From assembly GCA_950295325.1 (NCBI GenBank), contig OX485808.1, forward strand, positions 1,554,501 through 1,618,500: a stretch of 64,000 nt of DNA. The letters run 5' to 3'. Positions 21,676 through 32,576 of the stretch are shown one piece after another (position 1 is the first letter of the stretch; each line of letters begins with the position of its first letter). The notes beneath the pieces are model-generated. The model was not told the DNA's origin, did not search any database, and saw only the letters and a program-made list of their open reading frames with translations. A program made the position numbers and the translations under genes. This DNA comes from Polytrichum commune. Taxonomy: Eukaryota > Streptophyta > Polytrichopsida > Polytrichales > Polytrichaceae.

Positions 21676-23523
21676 TGTGAGCCCAAAATGGTGCCCACAT
21701 GTGGTGATTAACTCTTCGAAACCAATTTTAGTTTGATTTTGATGTGTTATGATTATTCACAAAACATAAAAATAGTGAAGTGTGGTTTGGATTTAAGTTT
21801 AGGCTTTAGAATGTGTTGTGTGATTATTTCAAGGTTGAATTCAATAAGAGTATGCCTTGATATTGTGAGTAGGGGGTAAGGTGAAGCAAGGTGAGCTCCG
21901 CGGGTTAAATGCCCACTTTTGGATCCACCTTGGTAGTTTAGGAAGAAGAAAGCTTGGTGGAAGGGGATTAGTCCCTACTTTGAAGGTGAAGGTTAAGGGA
22001 TTGTGATTGGAGGTGCTAATCCTCTCACCCTATCCTCACCTCTCTCTCCCTCTCTCCCTCTCTCCCTCTTTGCTACTTAAGGTGGTTTCTCTCTTATTTT
22101 CCTCTCTCTCCATCAAGCGCTCTCAAGAGAGCAAGCTCTTAAAGAGCTTGAGCCACGTGTGTGAGACATTAGTTCTTAGTGAAGTTAATTAGTTAAGCTT
22201 TCTCTCTCAATGCCTCCCAATTGAGGGAGCTCTTAGAGTTTAAAGTTGCACGTGTTGATTAGTTAGTAGTTAGTGGAATTAGTGTGTTAGATTAGTTTAT
22301 TATTTAGGAGCAAGGAAAAAGAAAGAAGAAGAAAAACTTAGAAAACATGTGATTAGGGAAGGAGAGAGTTTGGATTAGGGTGCAACTAGTGGTTGGGATA
22401 CCCATTCGGGTATTATAACTTCATATACTGAAATCAGAAGGCAGCTAGGCTTGGAGGTTAGACCACCCGGGACTGGAACAGAAGGCAGCTGGGCTTGGTA
22501 AGTTAGGCCACACCGCGACTGGAATCAGAAGGCAGCTGGGCTTGGAGGTTAGACCACCCGGGACTGGAACAGAAGGCAACTGGGCTTGGAGGTTAGACCA
22601 CCCGGGACTGGAACAGAAGGCAACTGGGCTTGGAGGTTAGACCACCCGGGACTGGAACAGAAGGCAGCTGGGCTTGGTAAGTTAGGCCACACCGCGACTG
22701 GAATCAAAGGCAGCTGGGCTTGGTAAGTTAGACCACCCGGGACTGGAACAGAAGGCAGCTGGGCTTGGTAAGTTAGGCCACACCGCGACTGTAATCAGAA
22801 GGCAGCTGGGCTTGGAGGTTAGACCACTCGGGACTAGAACAGAAGGCAGCTGGGTTTGGTAAGTTAGGCCACACCGCGACTGTAATCAGAAGGCAGCTGG
22901 GCTTGGAGGTTAGACCACCCGGGACTGGAATCAAAGGCAGCTGGGCTTGAAGGTTAGACCACACCCAGGACTGGAATCAGAAGGCAGCTGGGTTGCCTAG
23001 CAACAATTCATTTAGACTATCTAGGGGTTAGCAAGGCTAGCTCAAGTAGTAAGTATTAGCACATAAAAAACTAGATCACATTAGGCCATCTTTAGTGGTA
23101 GCTAAGAAGTTATATTCATTTAGGCTAGTTGGTGCCACGTGTGGGTTTGTATGAGTGTGTTTAACCATTGAGAAAAATGTTTTTCAACACTTGCACTTCT
23201 TGGTCAAAATAACTCACTTGCATTATTAATGGAGAATGTGGAAGATTCTTGCAATGGCAAGAAAAAGGAAGTGAAGATTAAACGAGTGAGGGGAATGTCC
23301 TTAAGGGCATGTGTGGCTAAAGCCACGGGTTGGATGCTTGAGAAAGCCAACTCTACCACAAGCCAAGAGGCTAACATTAATAAAGTACAATGAGTGGAAA
23401 CAATAGGTGTTCTTTTGGACATAAAAATTACTTTGCACATGGTTCAAGTTGTAAGAGATACATGTGACTCGCAAAGCCATCACCCGGACTAGGACGCTTA
23501 AGGGTGGTGGATTTGGCCTCACA
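21676..23523 (+). mobile_element. solo LTR (1848 bp) of a TGTGAGCCC-type gypsy family
   Basis: Starts TGTGAGCCCAAAATGGTGCC and ends GGATTTGGCCTCACA. It is flanked by the direct repeat GTAAT (21671-21675 and 23524-23528), a 5-bp target duplication. Joining the flanks gives sequence collinear with the uninterrupted paralogue near 33120-33150 (TACTGTAATACAAAATTTTG), which shows the empty site. Its 3' part (AAGGGCATGTGTGGCTAAAGC) matches the LTR at 54077-56350, so the two families are related. There is no internal domain. Confidence 0.9.
22437..22990 (+). repeat. minisatellite inside the solo LTR, ~44-47-bp units
   Basis: About a dozen copies of GAAGGCAGCTGGGCTTGG followed by one of two alternative halves: AGGTTAGACCACCCGGGACT or TAAGTTAGGCCACACCGCGA. 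The two variants alternate irregularly. It lies in the transcribed part expected for the LTR. Confidence 0.9.
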
Positions 23524-23811
23524 GTAATACAACATTTTGAAGGGAATAAAAAGAATCTATGAAATTATATTTATTATAGCAAATTGTGTAAAGCGTGATA
23601 TGGATGGTATAGTCGATCTGAGAATACAGAACATATATTGAACTACTACCAAGATTTAGATGCTCAATGTGACCAGGGTGGAGACAAGCTGACAATCTTA
23701 TATTACTGAGTGCAAATCTTATATTACTTAGTCAATGTCGGACTCGATTAGAAACATGGATGAATAAGCACTACTTCATCGACCATGTTGATTTTAGAAA
23801 GGGACACTCCT

Positions 23812-24785
23812 TGTCGCGCACCTCTCCATGAGGAGTGCCCGAAACACCATGGGCACAAGGGGGACCCCGGAGTGACACCCGGGACTTGTGGCGCCGTTGG
23901 TGAGAGGGCCCAAGTGATCCTAGGGTGGGTGAGGGCCCCGGGCGTTGGGAACGCCTCCCACCCACAAAGACTAGGAGGCACAAGGGTAAGGCCATGAGCT
24001 ATGCGTAGCTCATGGCGTGGTGATTCTAGAAAGCCCAAGAACACCTCAATCGGAGGTGTGAGCTAGGAGTTATGGCCATTTGAGTGGGGCGCTGTCCCGG
24101 GACAGCGCCCTGGTACAGCAGTGCCTGGGAGTGATTCCCGGGACTGCCAAGGTTCAAACAGGCATAACCTCCTCACCACTTGCCCGAATGGGGCAAGTGA
24201 GGAGTCCATCGGAATCTACGTGAAGCGTAGATGAAGATGAAGTGGTTGGTTGCTGGAATCAGACATCATACAAGGAAGTTATGATGGTCTGAAGCTGCTG
24301 GGGGGCTTCTAGGCCCAGCAGCTAAGGGAAAATGTCCACTTGGCCCCAACTCTTGGTAGAGAGACAAGAGGTTGGTTGACGGTGGGGTAGGGGCCCCGCG
24401 TAGAGTCCTAGAGGCTTATATGGGTGAGGTGGTGTGGCCTCACCCACCCGAGGCCGAACGGCACGGCCTCCATGGGCATTGGCCCATTGTGAGGCCATAG
24501 TTGCCTAGTATGGTTCGGGTTGTTGTAGTGTTGCTCCGGCAACGCGATGATCAACATAGGATTGGACTTCCATGGATGGAAGTCCACATTGGGGAAATGG
24601 GTTACCGATTAAGGGGTGAGTCCCGAAAGCAAAGTAGGAGGGTTGGTTCCCTCCTATGAACTATTGGTCCGGGGTAAGAGGAGCTATCCATTAGCATGGC
24701 GGAATGCGAAGGGTTAGCAACTCGTAACCTTTGCTAGAATTGAAAATTGGCAAGATTATTAATGGACCTAGCAAGGGTTGCGACA
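23812..24785 (+). repeat. 5' LTR of the chromovirus element
   Basis: 974 bp, TGTCGCGCACC...GGGTTGCGACA. It carries several perfect inverted repeats, the strongest a 24-bp palindrome at 24087-24110 (half-site GGGCGCTGTCCC). By eye it matches the 3' LTR base for base. Confidence 0.93.
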
Positions 24786-24787
24786 CG

Positions 24788-24799
24788 TGGTATCAGAGC
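24788..24799 (+). promoter_or_regulatory. primer-binding site (initiator Met tRNA type)
   Basis: TGGTATCAGAGC, two bases after the 5' LTR. This is the common plant PBS complementary to the 3' end of initiator methionine tRNA and primes minus-strand synthesis. Confidence 0.9.
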
Positions 24800-25120
24800 A
24801 GGGTTCCAAATTTTGAGCTCACACTTTGAGGGAAACATGGCTATCAAAAATACGGGTTGTAATGGTGAGCCCGGGGTTTCCAAAAGGTTGTGAGGCTCAA
24901 ATTGGAACAAGGATCATGTGCAAATAGAGTTTGATCATACCATTGATTTTAATGGTAATGGTGGGCATGAGGGTGGATTCGGTGAGGAAAATGGAGGTGT
25001 CCTTTGAAAGGGCTCCCACAAACCTCAAATAGTATTTGGGGCCTAGAATACCGAATGCACCCAAAACCTTGGAGGGTATTAATGTTGGATTGAAATTTCA
25101 ATTCGAGATGCTTCGAAGGT

Positions 25121-25425
25121 TCGGATGTTGAAAGATGGCTTTATGCTTCCAAAGCAAATCATACTTGTGCCGCGGATGGAATGTTGGGAGGTGGGTTTGT
25201 CCTACCAAGGCAATTCATGTTCGTGCCGCGGACGGAGTGTGGGAAGGTGGATTTGTGCTACCAAGGCAAAACATATTTGTTTTGCGGACAAATTATTAGA
25301 AATTGGTTTTGTGGCACCAAACCAATTTGTCGTGCGGACGAAATGTTTAAAGTTGGCTTTGTGGACCAAGCCAAACCAAGTTGCCGAGGACCAAATGTTG
25401 GACGATGGCTTTGTGGCCAAGGCTA
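25121..25425 (+). repeat. tandem array of ~50-56-bp units in place of gag
   Basis: Six diverged units. Each has a GATGG/GGTGG-CTTTGTG core, then CCAAGGCAA-like sequence, then TGCCGCGGACG-like sequence. The frame stays open (132 aa, 25125-25523), but the peptide shows only this repeat. It occupies the place where gag should be. Confidence 0.75.
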
Positions 25426-25550
25426 ATAGCCTTAAGCCGAGGCCAAGTATTTTGTACCTTGAGGCTCAAATGAATGGGAGAAATGTCTCATGTGTTGACA
25501 AAGAGGCTATTACTCCTTCTTGAGCCCAAAACTCACAAGGGAGTTGGGGC

Positions 25551-25940
25551 TTGCCGATTGATAGAGAAAGCAAGCCCACCAAGGTGCGGTTTGGAAAGGG
25601 CAAACCGCATGAGACAAAGGAGGCCGCGATGCATGTAACCTTTCAATGTGGGACATTGGATTTTTGTCAAAATTTCACACCATGTGAAATAGATGAAATG
25701 CATATCATTGTGAAGGCCGCCTACGTTGAAACTCACATGATAGATGTGAGGTGCAAGCCGGTGAGCTTGCGGTGCATTATGATGGGTCATAATGGCAAAG
25801 AATTGAAGTTCAAATTGACAAGGACTCCTATGTTAGGAGGACCCAAGGTGAATTTGGTCTTAATGGACCAAATGAAAAATAGAAAACATAATGGTCGTGG
25901 TTCAATTGGAGCAACTCCAAGGAATGTATGGGGAGGCTAG
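25551..25940 (+). pseudogene. degenerate protease-proximal segment of the chromovirus polyprotein
   Basis: A 129-residue frame reads TLDFCQNFTPCEIDEMHIIV followed by ETHMIDVRCKPVSLRC and a lysine-rich LKFKLTR. This pattern resembles the region around and after the retropepsin in plant chromoviruses. The DSGA-type catalytic motif is not visible, so no active protease is encoded. The reverse-transcriptase fingers and palm that should follow are missing; the next recognisable piece (26118) is already the RT-RNase H junction. Confidence 0.45.
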
Positions 25941-26117
25941 GAAAGATGGGCCTCCTCCAAACCACATTGGTGGGATGTTGGTGAGATACAAGGATGTATT
26001 CACCAATGTGTTGCCCAAAAAAATTACCGCCAAGAAGTGAAAAATAACTTTGCTCAACGAGAGATTGAGTTCTTCAGGTATGTGGTGACAAAGGAAGTTG
26101 GTGGACGAACATGAAGA

Positions 26118-27278
26118 ATGTCAAGGCAATCCAAAAGAGAATTGGCCCTTGACTCAAGAAAAGGGCTTAGGTCATTTGTTGGCCTAGCCAACTACTACCA
26201 GCACTTCATTCATGGTTTTGCTAAGGTTGCTAGAACCTTAGTCAACATGTTGGAAAAAAATGGCTATCCCCAAGAGTGGGATGAGCCTTGTCACCAAGCC
26301 TTTGGGGAGCTCAAGAGTAAGTTCTCTTCACAAGATGTGGTTAAGTTTCCGGGTTTTCATGAGCATGTTGAGGTGCACATGAAGGCGAAGGACTTTACCA
26401 TTGGCGGATGTTGATCCAAGATGGATGACCATTGCTTATGGGAGCATTAAGCTCCGTGGTTGTAGAAGCTTGTCGAACTTGTGCAAGAAATGGCTATCCC
26501 AAGAGTGGGATGAACCTTGCCACCAAGTCTTTGAGGAGCTTAAGACCAAGTTCCTCTTTACCACCCGTGTTCAAGTTCGCGGAGCTTGAAAAACCTTTTG
26601 AGGTGCATACGGGGGGCGAGTGACTTTACCATTGGCGGATGTTGATGCAAGATGGATGGCCATTGCATATGAGAGCATGAAGCTCGATGGTTCGACTTGT
26701 GAAAGAAATGGCTATCCCAAGAGTGGGATGATGTTTGTCATGAGTCTTTGGGGAGCTTAAGACCAAGTTCTCTTCGCCGCCCGTACTCAAGTTCGCGGAG
26801 CTTGACAATCCTTTTGAGGTGCATACGGGGGTGAGTGATTTTGCCAATGGTGGATTATGTGTAAGATGGATGGCCATTGCATATGCGAGCATGAAGCTCG
26901 ATGGTTGTCAAAGAAGACAACCAACTCATGACAAAGAACTTCTTTGCGGTAGTGCATTGCTTGAAGATGTGGCGACACTAGTTGGGGTCACACAAAGTAA
27001 AGGTCTACAAGGACAATGTGTCCTAAAAGTATTTTGACATACAAGCGCAAGTGAGCGCCAAGTCATTGCGTTGGCATGATAGCTTGGCGCTTATGAAGGT
27101 GGATTTGGTCCACAAACCGGACCGTGGAAATGTGGTGCCGGATGCGCGAAGTAGACCGGAAGAGTTCCAAGCAATGAGAACCATCCAAAAGTTGTGGCTA
27201 ATGTGTGCGGCGAAGGAAACTTGTGATGCAACATACGGGAGGGGTAAATTAATTACCCCAAAGCACAAAAGCTTTTAG
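26118..27278 (+). pseudogene. RT-connection/RNase H remnant with a tandem triplication
   Basis: It begins with the RT thumb signature LRSFVGLANYYQHFIHGFAK, which normally precedes RNase H in gypsy elements. About 220 bp are then present three times: 26247-26463, 26464-26694 and 26695-26910. Each encodes a version of NGYPQEWDEPCHQ.F.ELK, a strand reading FEVHT.., and a GG..D..WMAIAY.S.KL tail. Later frames read THDKELLCGS and HKPDRGNVVPDARSR, the usual RNase H end. Each copy has frameshifts or stops, so no enzyme can be made. Confidence 0.8.
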
Positions 27279-27289
27279 GTGAGCTTCGC

Positions 27290-28438
27290 AAGAGCAAGGT
27301 GCTCAAAGAGGTTAAGTTGGTGGACGGATTGTTCAAGTGCAAACAAAGTCGGGTATTTGTGCCACAAGGCAAGTTGAGGCTATCGGTTTTGAAGGAAAAA
27401 TGTGATAGCCCTATTGCCGGCCATAGAGGAGAAAGAAAAAAAAACCGCCATAGAATGGTGTCAAAGAGGTACCATTGGCGGTGCATAAAAGAGGATATAA
27501 CCCACTTTGTGAAGGCGTGAATAAAGTGCCAAGTGAACCGAGCCTCTTACCAAAAGCAAGGCGGTTTCTTGCAACCGTTGCCTATCCCGTCGGCGCCATG
27601 GCATAGTATGTGCATGGACTTGATCATAAGTTTGCCGGAGTCACATGGGTATGATGCCATCTTGTTGATGGTAGAGCGGTTTGCCAAGTTGGCACACATG
27701 GTGCCGATTGTGGGAACCGCCACCGCGTTGGAGACCGCATAGCCTTTTCTCAAAGGATGGTTGAGGCACCACGGGTTGCCAAGAGTGATTGTGTGGGATC
27801 AAGATCCAAAGTTCACAAGTGCATTTTCAATGCATTTCTCTAAGGAGGTCGGAATGAAAGTAAGGTTTAGCACGGCCTTGCATTCCCAAATGAATGGGAA
27901 AGCGGAGCATGTGAATGGAGTCTTGAAGCAATACTTGAGGAACTTGGTGGGGGCGGACCAAGGAGATTGGGCGGACTATGTGGGTCGAGCAGAGTGTAAT
28001 TGCAATGTAGCCACGCACTTGGCTACCAAGGGGTGGTCTTTCGTGGTGGCTTATGGAGTGGATGCGCTCCAACCTATTAACCTAGCTCTCGAGGGGGCAC
28101 ATTCAACACTAGAGTTCAACCAAGATGGTGAGGACTTGGCCAAGGATGGTAAACAAGTCTTGGAGATGACCAAGTTGTTGGTGGAGAAAGCCCGAAGGTG
28201 CTACGGAGTGCAAATCAATGCCGGAAGACGCGAAGTGGAGAATGAGGTGGGCCAAAAGGTGTTGTTGAATGTGAACAACTTCACTTACCCGAAAGGCCTC
28301 ACTCCAAAGTTCATGTCCAAAATTGGAGCTTTGTTTTCAATTGTGGAACAAGTGTTCAAGGACATGTATAAGTTGGAATTACTGCCGGAGATCAAAGTGC
28401 ATCCGACATTTCATGTCTCATTACGAAAGTCATTTTAG
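27290..28438 (+). pseudogene. integrase of the chromovirus element, frame-broken
   Basis: Three consecutive open pieces cover the integrase. 27299-27520 corresponds to the zinc-binding region (GHRGERK, weakly conserved). 27533-27742 holds MCMDLIISLPESHGYDAILL with the first catalytic Asp. 27761-28438 holds VIVWDQDPKF with the second Asp, then NGKAEHVNGVLKQYLR with the Glu, and a C-terminal SH3-like part ending HPTFHVSLRKSF. All three acidic residues can be read, but stops at 27518-27520 and 27740-27742 divide the protein. Confidence 0.85.
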
Positions 28439-28718
28439 GACGACACCTTGTGGCCCGAACACAAGCAAGTGATTAGGCCACGTCCCGACCTTGTGGACGT
28501 CATTTGGAACATGAGGTAGGAGGGCATCCTCAAGTGTAGGAAGCCCAAGTGAAAATGAAAGAAAATGAACAAAGGAGTACTTGGTGAAATGGTGAGGATA
28601 CCATGAGAAAGAAGCCGTTTGGGTAGCGGCAAGAGACATGATGAACGGCAAGGAATTGGTAAAGCACTTTGAAGAAATTAAGGCTAGACATTTCAATAAA
28701 ATGAAGCGTAGGCATTGA
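28439..28718 (+). pseudogene. chromodomain-like tail, interrupted by stops
   Basis: After the integrase the same region reads EGILKCRKPK, then YLVKW-like and YHEKEAVWVAARDM-like sequence with stops between. That is the order of a plant chromovirus chromodomain (EVEGIL, EYLVKWKG, E.TWE..). Chromodomains bind methylated histone H3 and steer integration. Here it cannot be translated intact. Confidence 0.6.
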
Positions 28719-29532
28719 TGAGGACATCAATCTCCTTTAGTGGGGGAGAGACGCTAGTAGCACACTTAGCTTCGAGGCTAATTGCTCCACAACATTAACT
28801 TGTTCTTTGGCTTAAGGGAATAAAGTCCAAACTTTAGTGGTGCAAAGAGAAAAGTATGAGATGAGGTCCTAGTCTTGTACTTGTGCTTGGTTAATGGAAG
28901 AGGGGGAATAGATATGCCAAACTAGGTTGGGTAAGCCGAGTAATTGGGGGCCATGGCTTGGAGGGGCCTTGGATAAAACCAAGAAACTTCTTAGCCGTGG
29001 GCTTGTCCGGGCGGGGACAAGGTGATGGCGCGTGCTCATAAAAGTGCTACCCGCGAGCGAACGAAAGTTGGCGCATGGGAGTCATGAACCCATGTCTCGA
29101 AAGAGCAAAGTGGGAACCGAGTCGGGCGGGACTTGGCATCACCCCCGTGCGATCGAGGCGTGGCTTAACAATGGAAAGCCATCTCGGAGTTGCAACCGAG
29201 ACAACTTAGTGGAAGCGTTGAGGTCTCGCCTAGATGTGTCACGTTAGGCTAGTGGAGCCTAACGGGGGAGGCCCCAAAGGAGGGGCAACCCAAGTGAGTC
29301 CCAAAGTAGGTGGGTCTAGTATAGGTTAGGTCCTTGGATGAGAGATCCAAAGTCGCTAACAGACCACCTAGGAACGACACCTTTGGGACTATGCCAAATT
29401 TGAAGATGCATTGTGGGGGTCGCGCCCTAAGGTAAACACAATGCCGCACCATAGAGGATGGCAACTTGAGAATTGGTGTGCCGACTACGAGTATAGTCGA
29501 TGAGGGCATCGACTCCGTTTGGTGGGGGTGAG

Positions 29533-30506
29533 TGTCGCGCACCTCTCCATGAGGAGTGCCCGAAACACCATGGGCACAAGGGGGACCCCGGAGTGACACC
29601 CGGGACTTGTGGCGCCGTTGGTGAGAGGGCCCAAGTGATCCTAGGGTGGGTGAGGGCCCCGGGCGTTGGGAACGCCTCCCACCCACAAAGACTAGGAGGC
29701 ACAAGGGTAAGGCCATGAGCTATGCGTAGCTCATGGCGTGGTGATTCTAGAAAGCCCAAGAACACCTCAATCGGAGGTGTGAGCTAGGAGTTATGGCCAT
29801 TTGAGTGGGGCGCTGTCCCGGGACAGCGCCCTGGTACAGCAGTGCCTGGGAGTGATTCCCGGGACTGCCAAGGTTCAAACAGGCATAACCTCCTCACCAC
29901 TTGCCCGAATGGGGCAAGTGAGGAGTCCATCGGAATCTACGTGAAGCGTAGATGAAGATGAAGTGGTTGGTTGCTGGAATCAGACATCATACAAGGAAGT
30001 TATGATGGTCTGAAGCTGCTGGGGGGCTTCTAGGCCCAGCAGCTAAGGGAAAATGTCCACTTGGCCCCAACTCTTGGTAGAGAGACAAGAGGTTGGTTGA
30101 CGGTGGGGTAGGGGCCCCGCGTAGAGTCCTAGAGGCTTATATGGGTGAGGTGGTGTGGCCTCACCCACCCGAGGCCGAACGGCACGGCCTCCATGGGCAT
30201 TGGCCCATTGTGAGGCCATAGTTGCCTAGTATGGTTCGGGTTGTTGTAGTGTTGCTCCGGCAACGCGATGATCAACATAGGATTGGACTTCCATGGATGG
30301 AAGTCCACATTGGGGAAATGGGTTACCGATTAAGGGGTGAGTCCCGAAAGCAAAGTAGGAGGGTTGGTTCCCTCCTATGAACTATTGGTCCGGGGTAAGA
30401 GGAGCTATCCATTAGCATGGCGGAATGCGAAGGGTTAGCAACTCGTAACCTTTGCTAGAATTGAAAATTGGCAAGATTATTAATGGACCTAGCAAGGGTT
30501 GCGACA
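29533..30506 (+). repeat. 3' LTR of the chromovirus element
   Basis: 974 bp, the same length as the 5' LTR and with no difference that I could find by eye. It is preceded by the purine tract GGTGGGGGTGAG and followed by the CTCCT duplication. Confidence 0.93.
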
Positions 30507-30544
30507 CTCCTAGACTAATTCCTAGGTCCGATCCAAAGGCTGAG

Positions 30545-32123
30545 TTAAGATTCCACTCTTGAGGACTACTTTGACCTCGTTGAAGCTGAAGGTTGGCGCG
30601 TGGATGAAAAGGTCTACATCAGGATTGCGATGGCAGACCTTTAAAAAGATGAAGTAGACATGTTTGCAATACGAGAACTGACTCCTCCCTCAAAATTTGG
30701 TCATTGTCTGTCGCAACCTTTGCTAGCCCCCCTTGACAATCTTGCCAATTTTCAATTCTAGCAAAGGTTACGAGAGCTAACCATTCGCATTCCGCCATGC
30801 CAATGGTTAGCTCCTCTTACCCCGGACCTTATAGTTCATAGGAGGGAACCAACCCTCCTACTTTGCTTTCGGGACTCACCCCTTAATCGGTAACCCATTC
30901 CTAGATGTGGACTTCCATCCATGGAAGTCCAATCCCATGTTGATCATCGCGTTGCCGGAGCAACACTACAACAACCCGAACCATACTAGGCAACTATGGC
31001 CTCACAATGGACCAAAGCTCATGGAGGCCGTGCCGTTCGGCCTCGGGTGGGTGAGGCCACACCACCTCACCCATATAAGCCTCTAGGACTCTACGCGGGG
31101 CCCCTACCCCACCGTCAAGAGACCTCTTGTCTCTCTACCAAGAGTTGGGGCCAAGTAGACATTTTCCCTTAGCTTCTGGGCCTAGAAGCCCCGAGCAGCT
31201 TCAGACCATCATAACTTCCTTGTATGATGTTTGATGCTAACAACCAACCCCTCGATCTTCATCTACGCTTCATGTAGATGCCGATGGACTCCTCACTTGC
31301 CCCATTCAAGAAAGTCTTGAGGGAGTTATGCCTGTATGAACCTTGGCAGTCCCGGGAATCACTCCCAGGCACTGCTGTACCAGGGCGCTGTCCCGGGACA
31401 GCGCCCCACTCAAATGGCCATAACTCCTAGCTCACACCTCCGATTGAGGTGATCTTGAGCATTCTAGAATCACCACGCCATGAGCTACGCATGGCTCATG
31501 GCCTTACCCTTGTGCCTCCTAGTCTCTGTGGGTGGGAGGCGTTCCCAATGCCCGGGGCCCTCACCCACACTAGGATCACTTGGGCCTTCTCACCAACGGC
31601 GCCACAAAACCTGGGTGTCACTCCGGGGTCCCCCTTGTGCCCATGGTGTTTTGGGCAGTCCTCATGGAGAGGTGCGCGACATTGTCTTCTTGAATGCGGG
31701 GTAGGTGCAACCTGGAAGGGAGCTGATGGTGATATGGTATTGTGTCACGTCGGGTGGCGTCATCGAGTCTAGCGCAATGTTGCAACCATGGCCAAGGTGA
31801 GGAATCATCGTGACCGAGTGGAGTCGAGCTTTGAGGGAGTCCGAAGAGCCCATGGATAGCCTCTGCTGAGGGTTTGGACGGGTTGCTATGCGCTTGACGA
31901 TCTTCCCTTCTCTCTTGCTAGGATACCTGTCCGCATCCGTGGGCACCGACACGGAGTCTAGATTTGCCGGAGACGGGGTTGTGGAAAAGAGCTTTCTGGG
32001 CGAAACCGACACTTTCTGCGGCAGTTGGAATCCGACACTTCTATGTGAGCATAGAGCGGAGAGCGGAGAGCATAGAGGAAGTAAAAATAGCAAACTTGGC
32101 AGATTAAATTTAGGAAAATTCAA
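30545..32123 (-). pseudogene. SWIM zinc-finger protein pseudogene, copy 1 (split by a solo LTR)
   Basis: The minus-strand frame 32123-31687 ends VTMIPHLGHGCNIALDS, then YHITISSLPGCTYPAF, where the solo LTR begins. On the other side of the LTR (30718-30545) the protein resumes with YCKHVYFIFLKV and DLFIHAPTFSFNEVKVVL. Together these are the halves of a SWIM-type finger (CxC...CxH; the first Cys position reads CTY here) and its C-terminal tail. SWIM fingers occur in plant MULE-like transposases and many repetitive plant proteins. Only the C-terminal third aligns with copy 2; the region upstream of about 31950 differs. A stop lies in the segment just left of the LTR. The gene is dead; any ancestral role is unknown. 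Confidence 0.75.
30719..31681 (-). mobile_element. solo LTR of the 974-bp family, inverted
   Basis: 963 bp from TGTCGCAACC to GGTGCGCGACA on the plus strand, the reverse complement of the chromovirus LTR with scattered substitutions. TTGTC flanks it on both sides (30714-30718, 31682-31686). It interrupts a SWIM-finger pseudogene, splitting its zinc-finger region. Confidence 0.93.
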
Positions 32124-32515
32124 AATAGTAAAGAATATACCCGGAATATTCCAAAATAGTAAAAATGTATGACCTATTTCCGTGGAATGGATAGGTCCAA
32201 AAATAAATTAAAATGACCTGAATTTGAAATAGACTCTTTAAATTTGGAAATCGGGAAGTGCAAAAATGATATAAAAACTATGATAAAATAGATAAGTATA
32301 TGATTTAAACTAAAGGTGATTCCAAAAAAGAATAATTGAAAATGATTTTTTCAAGTTTGGTATAATTGAAGAATGAGTCAATCAAAATACAAATGGCGAC
32401 CAACTTGCTTGGTTTTTATTCCATCACTTTTACATTTGTCCTATGTGTGAGTCAATTCTAGAGCTTGGATTCGCACAATTATTGTTTGTGGTTGAAGAGA
32501 TTATCTTCAGCTCAA

Positions 32516-32524
32516 TATATATAA
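32516..32524 (+). promoter_or_regulatory. TATA-like element before a small ORF
   Basis: TATATATAA lies about 53 bp before the ATG at 32577, a plausible core-promoter position. Nothing else supports transcription. Confidence 0.35.
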
Positions 32525-32576
32525 GGACATAAGTTAGACTCGTATCCAATACGGATGTAGAGGGTTTAGGGACACA

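Larger units (their letters stand above)
23812..30506 (+). mobile_element. complete but coding-defective chromovirus-type Ty3/gypsy element
   Basis: Two 974-bp LTRs (TGTCGC...GCGACA), a TGGTATCAGAGC primer-binding site just inside the 5' LTR, a purine-rich tract (GGTGGGGGTGAG) before the 3' LTR and a CTCCT target duplication (23807-23811, 30507-30511) define the element. Inside, gag is gone, the core of reverse transcriptase is gone, an RNase H region is present three times in tandem, the integrase survives in three frame-shifted pieces, and a chromodomain-like segment is broken by stops. The LTRs appear identical, so it moved recently despite having no usable proteins; it was presumably mobilised in trans. 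It landed just beyond the 3' end of a minus-strand SWIM pseudogene. Confidence 0.92.

Noticed and set aside
19411-22990. CRISPR-like arrays
   Set aside because: The repeats are contiguous minisatellites without unique spacers, in a eukaryotic context.
29249-29716. Frames of 70-155 codons in the 974-bp LTRs (also at 23748-24044, 31449-31772 and 37918-38178)
   Set aside because: They follow the LTR wherever it inserts, appear on both strands because of palindromes and GC content, and have no domain.
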